Source: JADKHC01 sp047600805 (GTDB lineage Bacteria; Verrucomicrobiota; Verrucomicrobiia; Opitutales; Opitutaceae). From it: a stretch of DNA of 64,000 nt. The position numbers and the translations under genes are program-made. The notes below the pieces were generated by a model. It was given only the letters and a program-made list of their open reading frames with translations, was not told where the DNA came from and searched no databases. The stretch is from assembly GCA_047600805.1 (NCBI GenBank), contig JASGKG010000001.1, positions 1,550,001 through 1,614,000 of the forward strand, given 5' to 3'. The first letter of the stretch is position 1. Each line of letters begins with the position of its first letter. Below, piece by piece: positions 27,236 through 35,787 of the stretch.

Positions 27236-27463
27236 ATGAAGATCAAAATCGGCATTTTCCGGTCACGCTCACATCCATGGTACCCGCCGTGGCCACCATC
27301 GAGACGCAGACTGCTCGCGGTCGTGTTAGTTCTCGTGGGTGGTTTGGTCAGCCTAATTGCCGGCGCGAACGTGGCAGAGGGCGATCCGCGATTCCGTCCT
27401 GTGGCAGTGGGAGCGCTGATTCTGATGTTGGGCGGTTACGGCATAACCCTTCTGCGACAGTGA
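27236..27463 (+). CDS. Small two-pass membrane protein
   Basis: A 75-residue protein: a basic, Pro/Trp-rich N-terminus (HPWYPPWPPSRRR) followed by two hydrophobic helices, LLAVVLVLVGGLVSLIAGA and VAVGALILMLGGYGITLL. Positive residues before the first helix predict the N-terminus inside. The start at the ATG at 27236 is preceded at a fixed distance by a motif shared with the gene at 28124. The frame is open further upstream to 27095, but that overlaps the leuS terminator. Function unknown. Confidence 0.65.
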   Translation: MKIKIGIFRSRSHPWYPPWPPSRRRLLAVVLVLVGGLVSLIAGANVAEGDPRFRPVAVGALILMLGGYGITLLRQ

Positions 27464-27493
27464 GAGAAATACGACGAGAGCCTTAATCGATTT

Positions 27494-27760
27494 ATGCTAT
27501 CTGAGTTCACCCATTTGTTTGGTTCAATACCGCTGCTGACAGTAGCCTTCGCGATCGTGCGGGTTTTCGTATCGCTGTGGCTCGCGATCGCCGTCCTGAA
27601 AGACGCGAACGCGCGGCTAGTGAACAATGTCGGGCTCTTTCTTCGTTCGCCCTGTTTGTGGTTCTGCGTGGTGGTGGCAACGGGAGGCTACTTTGCGGCG
27701 TTGGCGTATTGGCTGATTCACTATTCCACGTTCCGTTACCGTGGTGCCGCACAAAGCTAA
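27494..27760 (+). CDS. Small two-pass membrane protein
   Basis: An 88-residue protein with two clear membrane helices (LLTVAFAIVRVFVSLWLAIAVL, and LWFCVVVATGGYFAALAYWLI) joined by a short loop with KDANARLVNN. It lies 30 bp after the preceding small membrane gene and is probably cotranscribed. The pattern resembles small bacterial membrane proteins of unknown function; no motif points to transport or signalling. Confidence 0.6.
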   Translation: MLSEFTHLFGSIPLLTVAFAIVRVFVSLWLAIAVLKDANARLVNNVGLFLRSPCLWFCVVVATGGYFAALAYWLIHYSTFRYRGAAQS

Positions 27761-27844
27761 CCAATCGCTTATTCTAAAAGGAGCCCTGGCATTCTGCATC
27801 GACGAGAATTTCGGCGTTAAAACTCCGTCACCTGATTCAAAAAC

Positions 27845-28063
27845 ATGAAAATGTATCAAAAGCTCTGCACAGTACTACTCATTCTCGGCATTTCCATCTC
27901 CGCTCATGGAGAGACTGTCTCCAGTTTGGACAAAGCAGATTCCAACAATTGCTACGTCCTCATTGTGCGAACGATAAAAGGACTCAGATCTACAAATCGG
28001 ACGACACGGAATTATATGTCACTGTCCGGGACGAAAAATAGCCATGTGTATCACTTTCACTGA
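27845..28063 (+). CDS. Small exported protein, uncertain
   Basis: A 72-residue reading frame with a believable signal peptide, MKMYQKLCTVLLILGISISAHG, cut before ETVSS. The mature part of about 50 residues has no recognisable domain and ends in HVYHFH. The DNA of this stretch is more AT-rich than its neighbours. It could be a real small periplasmic protein, or the 5' remnant of a longer gene that lost its remainder. Confidence 0.45.
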   Translation: MKMYQKLCTVLLILGISISAHGETVSSLDKADSNNCYVLIVRTIKGLRSTNRTTRNYMSLSGTKNSHVYHFH

Positions 28064-28072
28064 GCAAACCTG

Positions 28073-28101
28073 TTCGGTTCCGAATCGGTCGGCTGCATAA
28101 G
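28073..28101 (+). promoter_or_regulatory. Shared 29-bp upstream motif, copy 2
   Basis: Second copy of the motif described at 27185-27213, with five mismatches in 29. It ends 22 bp before the ATG at 28124, the same distance as copy 1. The invariant parts are TTCGGTTC, CGGCTGC and TAAG. Confidence 0.5.
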
Positions 28102-28123
28102 ACGATCCACAAAACATTTTGTC

Positions 28124-28984
28124 ATGAAAAACCCACTACGCTCCCTCCTCCTCGTGCTCTCCACCAGCATCGTAGCACCGTTCGCGAGTGCCATGACGGC
28201 TCAACCCGTTCCAGCGGAGACGTTGGTCGCCCGTCTCAGCGAAGCCATTTCGCTAACGTCAGACCAGAAGGAAAAAATTACCGCCATCATCCAAAAACAG
28301 AACGACGCGATACAAGCGCTCCCGCCGGGCAAAGCTTCCGACCCACAAAGCGAAGTCGACTATATGCAGCGTGTATTCACGTTGCGGTCGACCGCCCGCG
28401 CTGAAGTGCGGGCGCTGCTGATGCCCGAGCAGCAGAAGAAATATGATCACATTTCGCAAATCCGAGGAGGCGGGCAGACGCAGAATTCATCGAATCGTGT
28501 GGCGCAACTCGATGCGCAGGTCGGTCTGACGGAGGCGCAGAAGAAACTCGCGGCCGAAATTTATGACGAGGAATACGAAGAACTCCTGGCATTCGCGCCC
28601 GAAGAGCGTCCGGTCAAAGGCCAGCAGGTGCGGCAATCAACCAAGGCTTTGATCCAAGCCATGCTGACTCCCGAGCAACAACAAAAAATCACCGCGGCAC
28701 GGCAAGCCGAGGCCAAACACGCCAACGACGAGAGAAAGGAGATACAATTGTTGCTCAATAACAACGCCAGCCTCGTAGCTCGCCTTGGCCGGATCAAACA
28801 TCTTGAACCAAGCACTTCATTTATCAGCGAAAACGGACAATTAAGGAGCGGCAAAACGGTTTATAAAGTCGTCGGCGAGTCGGGGTCGGAAACCTGGACG
28901 GTTTATTGGGAAAAGCCTTCCATTGCTGCCCAAATCAAAATCACCAAACTGGAGGGACCCAACCGCGAAGCGATACAGCCTTGA
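28124..28984 (+). CDS. Exported helical protein with two Spy/CpxP-like LTxxQ segments
   Basis: A 286-residue protein with a signal peptide (MKNPLRSLLLVLSTSIVAPFASA). The mature protein has two similar helical modules: ISLTSDQKEKITAIIQKQND ... RALLMPEQQKKYD, and VGLTEAQKKLAAEIYDEEYE ... QAMLTPEQQQKI. LT-x-x-Q repeats of this kind are found in periplasmic Spy/CpxP-type stress proteins. The last 70 residues look like a small beta-rich domain (SGKTVYKVVGESGSETWTVY). It stands 54 bp before an ECF sigma factor gene, so a role in envelope sensing with that sigma is plausible. Function is inferred, not shown. Confidence 0.7.
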   Translation: MKNPLRSLLLVLSTSIVAPFASAMTAQPVPAETLVARLSEAISLTSDQKEKITAIIQKQNDAIQALPPGKASDPQSEVDYMQRVFTLRSTARAEVRALLMPEQQKKYDHISQIRGGGQTQNSSNRVAQLDAQVGLTEAQKKLAAEIYDEEYEELLAFAPEERPVKGQQVRQSTKALIQAMLTPEQQQKITAARQAEAKHANDERKEIQLLLNNNASLVARLGRIKHLEPSTSFISENGQLRSGKTVYKVVGESGSETWTVYWEKPSIAAQIKITKLEGPNREAIQP

Positions 28985-29038
28985 GGCGGTTGACAGCGCT
29001 GATCCGCCGGCCACGATCCGCTGACGAGCGACTCTAGC

Positions 29039-30667
29039 TTGAACGACGATTCACAACTCCTCCGGCTATACGTTGAACACCGTTCCGAAGCCGCGTTCAC
29101 CGAACTCGTCCAACGCCACCTTCATCTGGTCTATTTTTCGGCGCTGCGACGAGTCGGGGGCGATGCGCACCTGGCGGACGACGTCACGCAGCGCGTTTTC
29201 TCCGACCTCGCGCGTAAAGCTGCAAACCTCCAACACTACTCCGGGCTTACCGGTTGGCTCTACACCAGCACACGTTTCGCCGCCGCCCAGGCTGTCCGCA
29301 CGGAAAGACGCCGCAAAGCCCACGAACAAGATGCCCAAGTGAGGGACGAGCTCCATCCGCTAGACGAACCACCCGCCACCGACTGGGACCATCTCCGGCC
29401 GTTGATCGACGCAGCTCTGGACGATCTCAACGAGCGGGACCGCGAGGCGGTGCTCCTGCGCTATTTTGAGAATCGCTCCTTCGCCGAAGTGGCGGAACAT
29501 TTTTCACTCACACCGGATGCAGCGCGCATGCGCGTCGATCGCGCAGTCGAGAAGCTTCGCCATGCTCTGGTGCAAAAAGGCGTCGTTTCAACCTCCGCAG
29601 CACTGGCGGCAGCCTTTGCCGCACAAACTGCGATCGCCACGCCTGCGGGCCTGACGCAACAGGTCGTTGGGATCGCGATGAGCCAAACGCTGACCACAGC
29701 AGCCGCCGGTACCGTGACGTTCTTAAAAGTCGGCACGACGGCCGCGGCGGTGGTGTTCGGCATCGGACTCGCGTACGTCGGGGTTAAACACGTCGGAAAT
29801 CAGCCGCACGATGCACCCACGTCGCCCGCGACCGCACAAGCCACCAAAACTAGTTTACAGGACCAGAGGTCCGCCAGCACGGCCTCCCCTGACACGGCCG
29901 TTTCGAAAACGCTCAGCCCAAACCTTAGCGAAGCTCCAAACGCTTCGCCTGCTGCGGCCCACCGCACAAGCGATGATTTTGGATGGCCCCGCGTCGGGCT
30001 GTTCGACGCGGACGCGAAAGGCCCACCGACTCACACCATTCCCGAGTTTCGCGCGAAAATGAAAACGGATTCCGAGTTCCGCGACGTCGTGATTGTACAG
30101 GCGAAAGAAAACCTCGACGTGCTTTACGGACGGCTTTTCCGAACGCTGGCGCTCGGACCGGCGCAATTGGAGTCGTTTAAAAACCTGCTCGTTGAAAAAG
30201 AGCGCCTGCACCTGGAAGTCGTCGAGGTCCAGGGTTCAGACAGCACCGCCGGCAAGCGAACCCGCGGCGTAGTGCGCACCGAAATCGAGCAAGCTCAACG
30301 CGCGGTCGACGCGGAGATCAAAACGGTGTTGGGAGATTCTGGATACGTCGCCTACTCGGGTTATCGCGAAGACCTCGTGCAATGGACGGTCATCAACGCC
30401 GTTGCCCAAAAACTTCAGGGAAGCAACACGCCTCTGACTGACTACCAAACCGATCGACTGCTGATTCTGCTGCGCAACGCTTTGGTCCGGATACCACAAC
30501 CGTACACCTTCGATCTCGCGTATGGCGCAGGAATCTTCCCGCCACACATCGGTTCAGCCGTTTCCGCACGGGTCCTGAAAAAAGCCAGCGAATTCCTTTC
30601 CCCACCCCAACTGGAAGCGCTCGCCCTATTGAAACGGCCTCCCTCCGGAACGTCGGCTGAACCTTGA
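29039..30667 (+). CDS. ECF-type RNA polymerase sigma factor with membrane-anchored C-terminal extension
   Basis: Residues 1-185 are a sigma-70 family protein: region 2 (AFTELVQRHLHLVYFSALRR ... LADDVTQRVFSDLARKA ... GWLYTSTRFAAAQAVRTERRR) and region 4 (LDDLNERDREAVLLRYFENRSFAEVAEHFSLTPDAARMRVDRAVEKLR). Residues 230-250 form one likely membrane helix (TAAAVVFGIGLAYVGVKHV), and the remaining 290 are an extracytoplasmic domain with no known match. The protein could thus act as its own membrane-tethered sensor. It starts with TTG at 29039. No separate anti-sigma gene is visible. Confidence 0.85.
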   Translation: MNDDSQLLRLYVEHRSEAAFTELVQRHLHLVYFSALRRVGGDAHLADDVTQRVFSDLARKAANLQHYSGLTGWLYTSTRFAAAQAVRTERRRKAHEQDAQVRDELHPLDEPPATDWDHLRPLIDAALDDLNERDREAVLLRYFENRSFAEVAEHFSLTPDAARMRVDRAVEKLRHALVQKGVVSTSAALAAAFAAQTAIATPAGLTQQVVGIAMSQTLTTAAAGTVTFLKVGTTAAAVVFGIGLAYVGVKHVGNQPHDAPTSPATAQATKTSLQDQRSASTASPDTAVSKTLSPNLSEAPNASPAAAHRTSDDFGWPRVGLFDADAKGPPTHTIPEFRAKMKTDSEFRDVVIVQAKENLDVLYGRLFRTLALGPAQLESFKNLLVEKERLHLEVVEVQGSDSTAGKRTRGVVRTEIEQAQRAVDAEIKTVLGDSGYVAYSGYREDLVQWTVINAVAQKLQGSNTPLTDYQTDRLLILLRNALVRIPQPYTFDLAYGAGIFPPHIGSAVSARVLKKASEFLSPPQLEALALLKRPPSGTSAEP

Positions 30668-30840
30668 ATGGGGAGACCGTCCCGCTGGACAACATTATGG
30701 TTGTGTAAGTTAGGGGTTTTCCCCTAGTTAACCGGCTAGTTTCCCGTCGTTTCGCGGCCTTCGGGCCAACAGGTTGTAAAAATTGCATTTATTTTGCATT
30801 AGATTTGGCACGCCACCCACCCCAGCCCAATATAACGCCT

Positions 30841-31659
30841 ATGAAGACTAGCTGTTTCTCCCCATCTATGGCGCGCGCGCTGACCGGTGTTTTATGCCTC
30901 ACGTTGAGTGTCGTCGTTCACGCCGCCGGCGAGCGGAAAAATCCGACCAGCAAAGTTTTTGTCTCAGAAATCAAAGGCGAAGCGCACATCGACAACGGCG
31001 AGAAAATCGAACCTCTCTCAACCAAGACCGCTTATTCAATCGAGGGCAGCGCGATCGAGACCAAAGGCGACTCGAGCAACACGCTCGTATTCTCGAATGG
31101 CACGGCAATCGTCGTCGGCCCGAACAGTCGCTTCGAGGTAAAGAAGTTTGTTCAAGAGCCGTTCGCGCCGAATCGGAACGATCTCGATGTCGAGCCTTCC
31201 ATTTCCCAAACAGTCGTAAAACTCTCGCGCGGTTCGGTCGGCGTTTGCACGAGCCGACTCGTCGCGGGAAGTTCGATGACTTACAACACCCCGCACGGCA
31301 CGGTGAACATCCGCGGCCACAAGGTCATGCTCGCGGTGGCAGAAAATGAAACGGTTGTGACCCTGATCGAGGGCGACGTCACGGTTCTCGGCGCCGACGG
31401 CGGCAATAGTCAGATGCTCAAGCCGGGACAACAAGCCGTTCTCCGCCGCGCCGGACCGGACCAGCCCACCGTCATCACCGTCAGCACCCTGTCGGCAGAG
31501 GCAAATTCCAAAACGGACGATCAAGTTTCAGCCGCCTGTATTGCGCGGCGCACGGTTTATTTCGAAGCGGTCGAGGGGGCTGAAATTCAACCCGTTCAAG
31601 TCCAATCCGCCAACCTCCCGACGCAGTTCACCATCAGTCGCTCTCGTTTTGATCGCTGA
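30841..31659 (+). CDS. FecR-domain exported protein
   Basis: A 272-residue protein with a signal peptide (MKTSCFSPSMARALTGVLCLTLSVVVHA). The FecR domain spans about residues 35-190: SKVFVSEIKGEAHIDNGE, the GSAIETKGDSSNTLVFSNGT turn, LSRGSVGVCTSRLVAGSS, and the NTPHGTVNIRGHKVMLAV and VTLIEGDVTVLGADGG pair. It stands at the head of the export cassette with an outer-membrane barrel 21 bp after it, so it may be a structural or sensing subunit of the export system rather than a classical anti-sigma. The start at 30841 opens directly on the signal peptide. Confidence 0.85.
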   Translation: MKTSCFSPSMARALTGVLCLTLSVVVHAAGERKNPTSKVFVSEIKGEAHIDNGEKIEPLSTKTAYSIEGSAIETKGDSSNTLVFSNGTAIVVGPNSRFEVKKFVQEPFAPNRNDLDVEPSISQTVVKLSRGSVGVCTSRLVAGSSMTYNTPHGTVNIRGHKVMLAVAENETVVTLIEGDVTVLGADGGNSQMLKPGQQAVLRRAGPDQPTVITVSTLSAEANSKTDDQVSAACIARRTVYFEAVEGAEIQPVQVQSANLPTQFTISRSRFDR

Positions 31660-31680
31660 TCGCAACGCCTTTAACTTTTG

Positions 31681-32835
31681 ATGAGATCAACCTCCGCTGC
31701 TCAACTAGCCCGTATCGCCATAGCGAGTTGCCTGTTCCTCGCAGCCGCTGGCCAATCCAGAGCGTTGATCAAATTCAACGATGCCCACGACGAACTATTC
31801 GTTACCGGCACGGCTTCCATCGGCTACGACTCCAACATTTACGCCGATTCAAACGCCACAAGCGACACTCTCTTCAGTGAATCCGTTGACCTCGCGTATC
31901 AGCGTAAAGCCGGAATGCTGGGCGTTAACGCCGAGATCGGCTGGGATTTTGGCCAATTCGCAAAGAACACTTCGGAAAATTACGCCGATCCGCACGTCAG
32001 CGCCGAGTTGACGAAAGGCACTGGCCGCACCACCGGCTCTCTCACGGCCGGAGCGCAGCGGCGCAGCCGCACAGAATATGCGCTGAATACCCGAACCGTT
32101 TCGTTGGACTACAACACCGGGCTTAATTTCAAATATCCGGTCATCGAACGGTACTCCATTTCCGGCCAGTTCGCCTACGACTATCAGGACTACGTCAACA
32201 ACGCGGCCCTTTTCGATATTCGCACCTACAGCGCCGGCGGCGACCTGTACTACGTCTACACATCCCAACGCGATATCCTCGGCGGTTATCGTCTCCGCGT
32301 AACGGATACAACCAACACCACGCGAAGCTACGACCACTCCTTCACACTCGGCACGACGGGAAAACTTCTTCCAAAACTCAACGGCACAATCCGCGCCGGA
32401 TACCAGTTTCGTCAGACGGACCGAAATAATCTCGGCCGAAAAGACGAAACGTTCTCGGCGTTCACCACCACCACTTCTGCCACGTGGACCGCCTCGAAAC
32501 GCGTGAACATCACCGGAATCCTCTCGCGAGATTTCACCACGCTCGCCACCGACGTGAACGTCGACAACTCCAGCGCATCGATCACCGCGGCGTTCGCCAC
32601 AACCAGCCACGTCACGTTTTTCTGCGGCGGCGGCGCCGGGCACCTCCGCTACTTGGGAACACTGAGCGGCGGACGGCGCGACACCTACGTCAACGGAGAT
32701 ACCGGCGTAAACTACACGTTGAACGACCATCTCAAAATCACTTTGACCGGCACTTGGTACAAAAACTGGTCAAAGCTCGACCAAGCCGACTTCATTCGCC
32801 GCACACTTTCGCTTCAAGTCACCTCGCGGTGGTGA
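31681..32835 (+). CDS. Outer-membrane beta-barrel protein of exopolysaccharide cassette
   Basis: A 384-residue protein with a signal peptide (MRSTSAAQLARIAIASCLFLAAAGQSRA). The mature part alternates amphipathic strands and turns throughout, for example ELFVTGTASIGYDSNIYAD, LGVNAEIGWDFGQF, SISGQFAYDYQDYV and GTIRAGYQFRQTDR, and ends with aromatic SLQVTSRW, as barrel proteins do. The opening segment with its DSNIYAD phrase resembles the EpsL/putative EPS barrel group. I start at ATG 31681; a TTG at 31678 is one codon upstream. Placement between fecR and wza genes supports a role in polymer secretion. Confidence 0.82.
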   Translation: MRSTSAAQLARIAIASCLFLAAAGQSRALIKFNDAHDELFVTGTASIGYDSNIYADSNATSDTLFSESVDLAYQRKAGMLGVNAEIGWDFGQFAKNTSENYADPHVSAELTKGTGRTTGSLTAGAQRRSRTEYALNTRTVSLDYNTGLNFKYPVIERYSISGQFAYDYQDYVNNAALFDIRTYSAGGDLYYVYTSQRDILGGYRLRVTDTTNTTRSYDHSFTLGTTGKLLPKLNGTIRAGYQFRQTDRNNLGRKDETFSAFTTTTSATWTASKRVNITGILSRDFTTLATDVNVDNSSASITAAFATTSHVTFFCGGGAGHLRYLGTLSGGRRDTYVNGDTGVNYTLNDHLKITLTGTWYKNWSKLDQADFIRRTLSLQVTSRW

Positions 32836-32910
32836 CGATTCGAACCGGTGGAGCACAGACCCTTCATTTTGACTTTCATCAACCACCGACCCAACACTCA
32901 TCCGCTTGAT

Positions 32911-33537
32911 ATGAGCCGTACTTGGATGTTCCGCCTCTGGTTGTCGCTGTTTACCGCAGCGCTTTGGACGGCGCCTCACCTGCTCAAGGCCCAGGAAAAC
33001 ACCGGCCGCAGCGTTCCGTCCTACACGATCGCGTGCACCGATCGGCTCCGCATCTCCGTTTACCAGGAAGAAGACTTGTCGGTGATCGCGCGCGTCGACG
33101 CCAAGGGCACCGTGAATCTCCCGCTTGTCGGCGAGGTCTCCGTCCTTGGCCAAACCGTCAGCGAGGCGCAAAAGTCCATCGAAACCGCGTATCGGACCGG
33201 TCGATACCTAAAAAACCCGCAGGTCACGATCAACATCGAGGAATACGCCGCGCGTGAAGTTTCCATCCAGGGCATGGTTCGCAATCCCGGCCGCTACCCG
33301 CTTCCGATTGAGGCAACCATGACGGTACTGGAGCTGGTGACGAAGGCCGGCGGCCTCACAGACACTGCCAAGGGCACCGCGATCACAGTCACGCGAATTT
33401 CAAACGACGGCAAAAAAAGCGTCTTCACCATCGACATCGAGAGTCTCATTCGTGGTCGCGAGAAAGCCAAAGCCACCGACAACTCCTTGGTGCTGCTTCC
33501 CGGCGACATCGTCTACGTGCCCGAACGCATCATCTGA
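32911..33537 (+). CDS. Wza-like polysaccharide export protein
   Basis: A 208-residue exported protein with a signal peptide (MSRTWMFRLWLSLFTAALWTAPHLLKA). It has the Poly_export domain (SYTIACTDRLRISVYQEEDL ... VDAKGTVNLPLVGEVSVLG) and one SLBB domain (EVSIQGMVRNPGRYPLP, then TVLELVTKAGGLTD). There is no lipobox cysteine after the signal, unlike E. coli Wza, so it is of the shorter soluble-periplasmic type. I start at the ATG at 32911 because it opens the signal peptide; a GTG at 32848 would add 21 residues. The Wzc-like gene starts 6 bp after its stop. Confidence 0.9.
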   Translation: MSRTWMFRLWLSLFTAALWTAPHLLKAQENTGRSVPSYTIACTDRLRISVYQEEDLSVIARVDAKGTVNLPLVGEVSVLGQTVSEAQKSIETAYRTGRYLKNPQVTINIEEYAAREVSIQGMVRNPGRYPLPIEATMTVLELVTKAGGLTDTAKGTAITVTRISNDGKKSVFTIDIESLIRGREKAKATDNSLVLLPGDIVYVPERII

Positions 33538-33543
33538 TTTCAC

Positions 33544-35694
33544 ATGCCCGAAGCGCCCACAAAGTCATCCTCAGGCTTCGACGGCACCAACGCCGTGCAA
33601 CGTCGGACAATCCGCGACTATCTGATCATGCTCCGCGAGCGGCTCTGGGTGGCGCTCCCGATCGCCCTCGTGGTCGCCATCGGCATGGGTTACTGGCAGG
33701 CCCGCAAGGTGCCGATGTATCAAGCTGTGGCGACAATGCAGATCGAGAAACCCGAACGCGTTGTCACCAGCCAGGAGATCGTCGACCAAAGCGTTACCAG
33801 CGACGCCGAACTGAATACTTACCTCCAAATTCTGCGCAGCAACAAACTCCGCGCAAAAATCGTCGAGTCTCTCACGTCCGACGAGGTGAAGATTCTTCAA
33901 CGTCGCTACTTGCCCGAGCTCAAACCCGGTACGCCACCGCCCCACCCCAGCGCCATTCTCGGCAATTACCAGGCCCTGCATCTCCGCAGCAGTTTCATGA
34001 TCCAGATCGTCACCGAGCACCGCGATCCAGAGGCCGCCGCCTTGGTATCGAATCGTGTGGTCGATCAGTTCATGCAGTATCTTCTCGATAGCGTCGGCGG
34101 AAAAAATGAATACGCCGTCGACTACCTGCGCACACGTGGCGACCAACTCCGCAAAGAAGCCGAAGCCGCCGACCAAAAGCTTCAGGCGTACATGAAACTG
34201 CACAATCTTGTCTCGCTCGACAGCAGCGTGAACATCGTTGCCGACCGCCTGAAATCGGTGAACTCCGCTCTGCAAACCGCCCGACTGGAGCGTCTCAACA
34301 TCGAGGAACTCGCGCGCCAAGTTGAAAGCTACAAGGCCGGTTCCCGCAACCTCCTGGAAATTGGTTTCGTTGCGAACCATGGCACCATCCCGGCGCTGCG
34401 CACACAACTGGCGGAGCTCACGCGCCAGCAATCCGTGCTGGCTGAACGTTACTACGAGCGGCATCCGAAGATGATCGACATCACCAATGCCATTGCCGCG
34501 GCCAACGATCAATTGAACAAAGCGGTCGATCTGGCGATCGCCGATCTCCACGCAAGCCTCGAAAAAGCGAAGGCCAGCGAAAAGAACCTCGAGGGCGAAT
34601 ATGCCGCCAACGAGAAAGAGCAGATGCGGCTGCGCGACCTCTCGGTCGATTTCAAGATCCTCGAAAACCAGGCCAACGTAGCGAAAAACAACTACGCTCA
34701 GATCCTTGACCGGCTCAGCCAGGCCACAACCAGCAGCAAGTTGGAAAAAGTCCCGGTGCGCCCTTTGGATCGCGCGACCATTCCGGGTGCGCCGGTTTCT
34801 CCAAATCTGCAGGCGATCGTTCGCAGTTCTGCCGGCATAGGTTTGCTCGTGTTCTTCGGCGTGGCGTTTGCCTTCGGTCTTCTCGACGACCGGATCAAAA
34901 GTTCCTGGGACGTCGAATCGTTTATCGGCGTGCCGCTCCTGGGCATCGTTCCCGCGCTCCACCACCTCACCGACGAAGAAAAATACGAACTCGTCCTGAA
35001 GAACAACGAAGCGCCCGGAGTCGAAGCATTCCTGAGCGTGTACAGCTCGGTGAAAATTCACTCCAAGCTGGATTTCCCGAAGACCATCCTCGTCACGAGC
35101 ACCATTCCGGGCGAAGGCAAAAGCCTGGTTTCCTGCAACGTCGCAGCCGCGTTCGCACGGCATGGACGCAAAACGCTTCTGATCGACTGCGATCTGCGCC
35201 GCCCCATGCTGCACCGTCATTATAACCAACCAAACGAAAGCGGTATAATCGCATGGTACGACAAGGACGGAAACCTTGAGGACGACGTTCTCAAACAGGC
35301 GAGCCTCGGGATCACACGGCTCGGCGAAAATCTTTTCCTCCTCTGCTCCGGCGGTCGATCAAAGAGTCCCACACAGTTGCTGGAGAGCCCGGCTTTTAGC
35401 CAGCTGCTGGAGCGGCTCAAAAAACATTTCGACCTGATCATCATGGATTCGCCCCCAATGGGCGCCGTGACTGACGCACAGCTCATCGCCGACCGATCGG
35501 ACGAGGTTATCTATGTCTGCCGGTTCGGAAAGGCGCTGCGTAAGCACATTCAGCAGTACATCCGCGCCCTCCAGAACGGGAAAAACGAGATTCTTGGCAT
35601 CGTGCTCAACGGACTCTCCACGCGCCGCATCGAGTATTATTCCAATTACCGCTACTACCGCAGTTACAAGAAATACTACGGCACCCAAACCTGA
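33544..35694 (+). CDS. Wzc-type BY-kinase / polysaccharide chain-length regulator
   Basis: A 716-residue inner-membrane autokinase that controls polymer length and export. After a Wzz domain with a first membrane helix (WVALPIALVVAIGMGYW, about 35-51), a long periplasmic coiled coil runs to about residue 410, and a second helix follows (VRSSAGIGLLVFFGVAFAFGLL). The C-terminal kinase has Walker A IPGEGKS with Lys526, Walker A' LLIDCDLRRP and Walker B LIIMDSPPMG. It ends in a tyrosine cluster (EYYSNYRYYRSYKKYY), the autophosphorylation site. Kinase and Wzz domains are fused as in proteobacterial Wzc. No glycosyltransferase or flippase gene follows. Confidence 0.94.
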   Translation: MPEAPTKSSSGFDGTNAVQRRTIRDYLIMLRERLWVALPIALVVAIGMGYWQARKVPMYQAVATMQIEKPERVVTSQEIVDQSVTSDAELNTYLQILRSNKLRAKIVESLTSDEVKILQRRYLPELKPGTPPPHPSAILGNYQALHLRSSFMIQIVTEHRDPEAAALVSNRVVDQFMQYLLDSVGGKNEYAVDYLRTRGDQLRKEAEAADQKLQAYMKLHNLVSLDSSVNIVADRLKSVNSALQTARLERLNIEELARQVESYKAGSRNLLEIGFVANHGTIPALRTQLAELTRQQSVLAERYYERHPKMIDITNAIAAANDQLNKAVDLAIADLHASLEKAKASEKNLEGEYAANEKEQMRLRDLSVDFKILENQANVAKNNYAQILDRLSQATTSSKLEKVPVRPLDRATIPGAPVSPNLQAIVRSSAGIGLLVFFGVAFAFGLLDDRIKSSWDVESFIGVPLLGIVPALHHLTDEEKYELVLKNNEAPGVEAFLSVYSSVKIHSKLDFPKTILVTSTIPGEGKSLVSCNVAAAFARHGRKTLLIDCDLRRPMLHRHYNQPNESGIIAWYDKDGNLEDDVLKQASLGITRLGENLFLLCSGGRSKSPTQLLESPAFSQLLERLKKHFDLIIMDSPPMGAVTDAQLIADRSDEVIYVCRFGKALRKHIQQYIRALQNGKNEILGIVLNGLSTRRIEYYSNYRYYRSYKKYYGTQT

Positions 35695-35787
35695 GGCCAC
35701 ACGCTGAAGCGGAGCACAACCGGTAGGTCCCTTTCGCGCTCACCTCTCGCCTTGCGCCCCGCGACTTTCGCGTTTGGTCTTTCTTCC

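Noticed and set aside
30770..30830. Promoter with TTGCAT direct repeats before the FecR gene
   Set aside because: TTGCATT and TTTGCATT repeat here, but no convincing -10 hexamer at the right distance could be placed.
33571..35229. Long minus-strand frame opposite the Wzc-like gene
   Set aside because: Antisense shadow. The plus-strand kinase motifs and tyrosine tail decide the coding strand.
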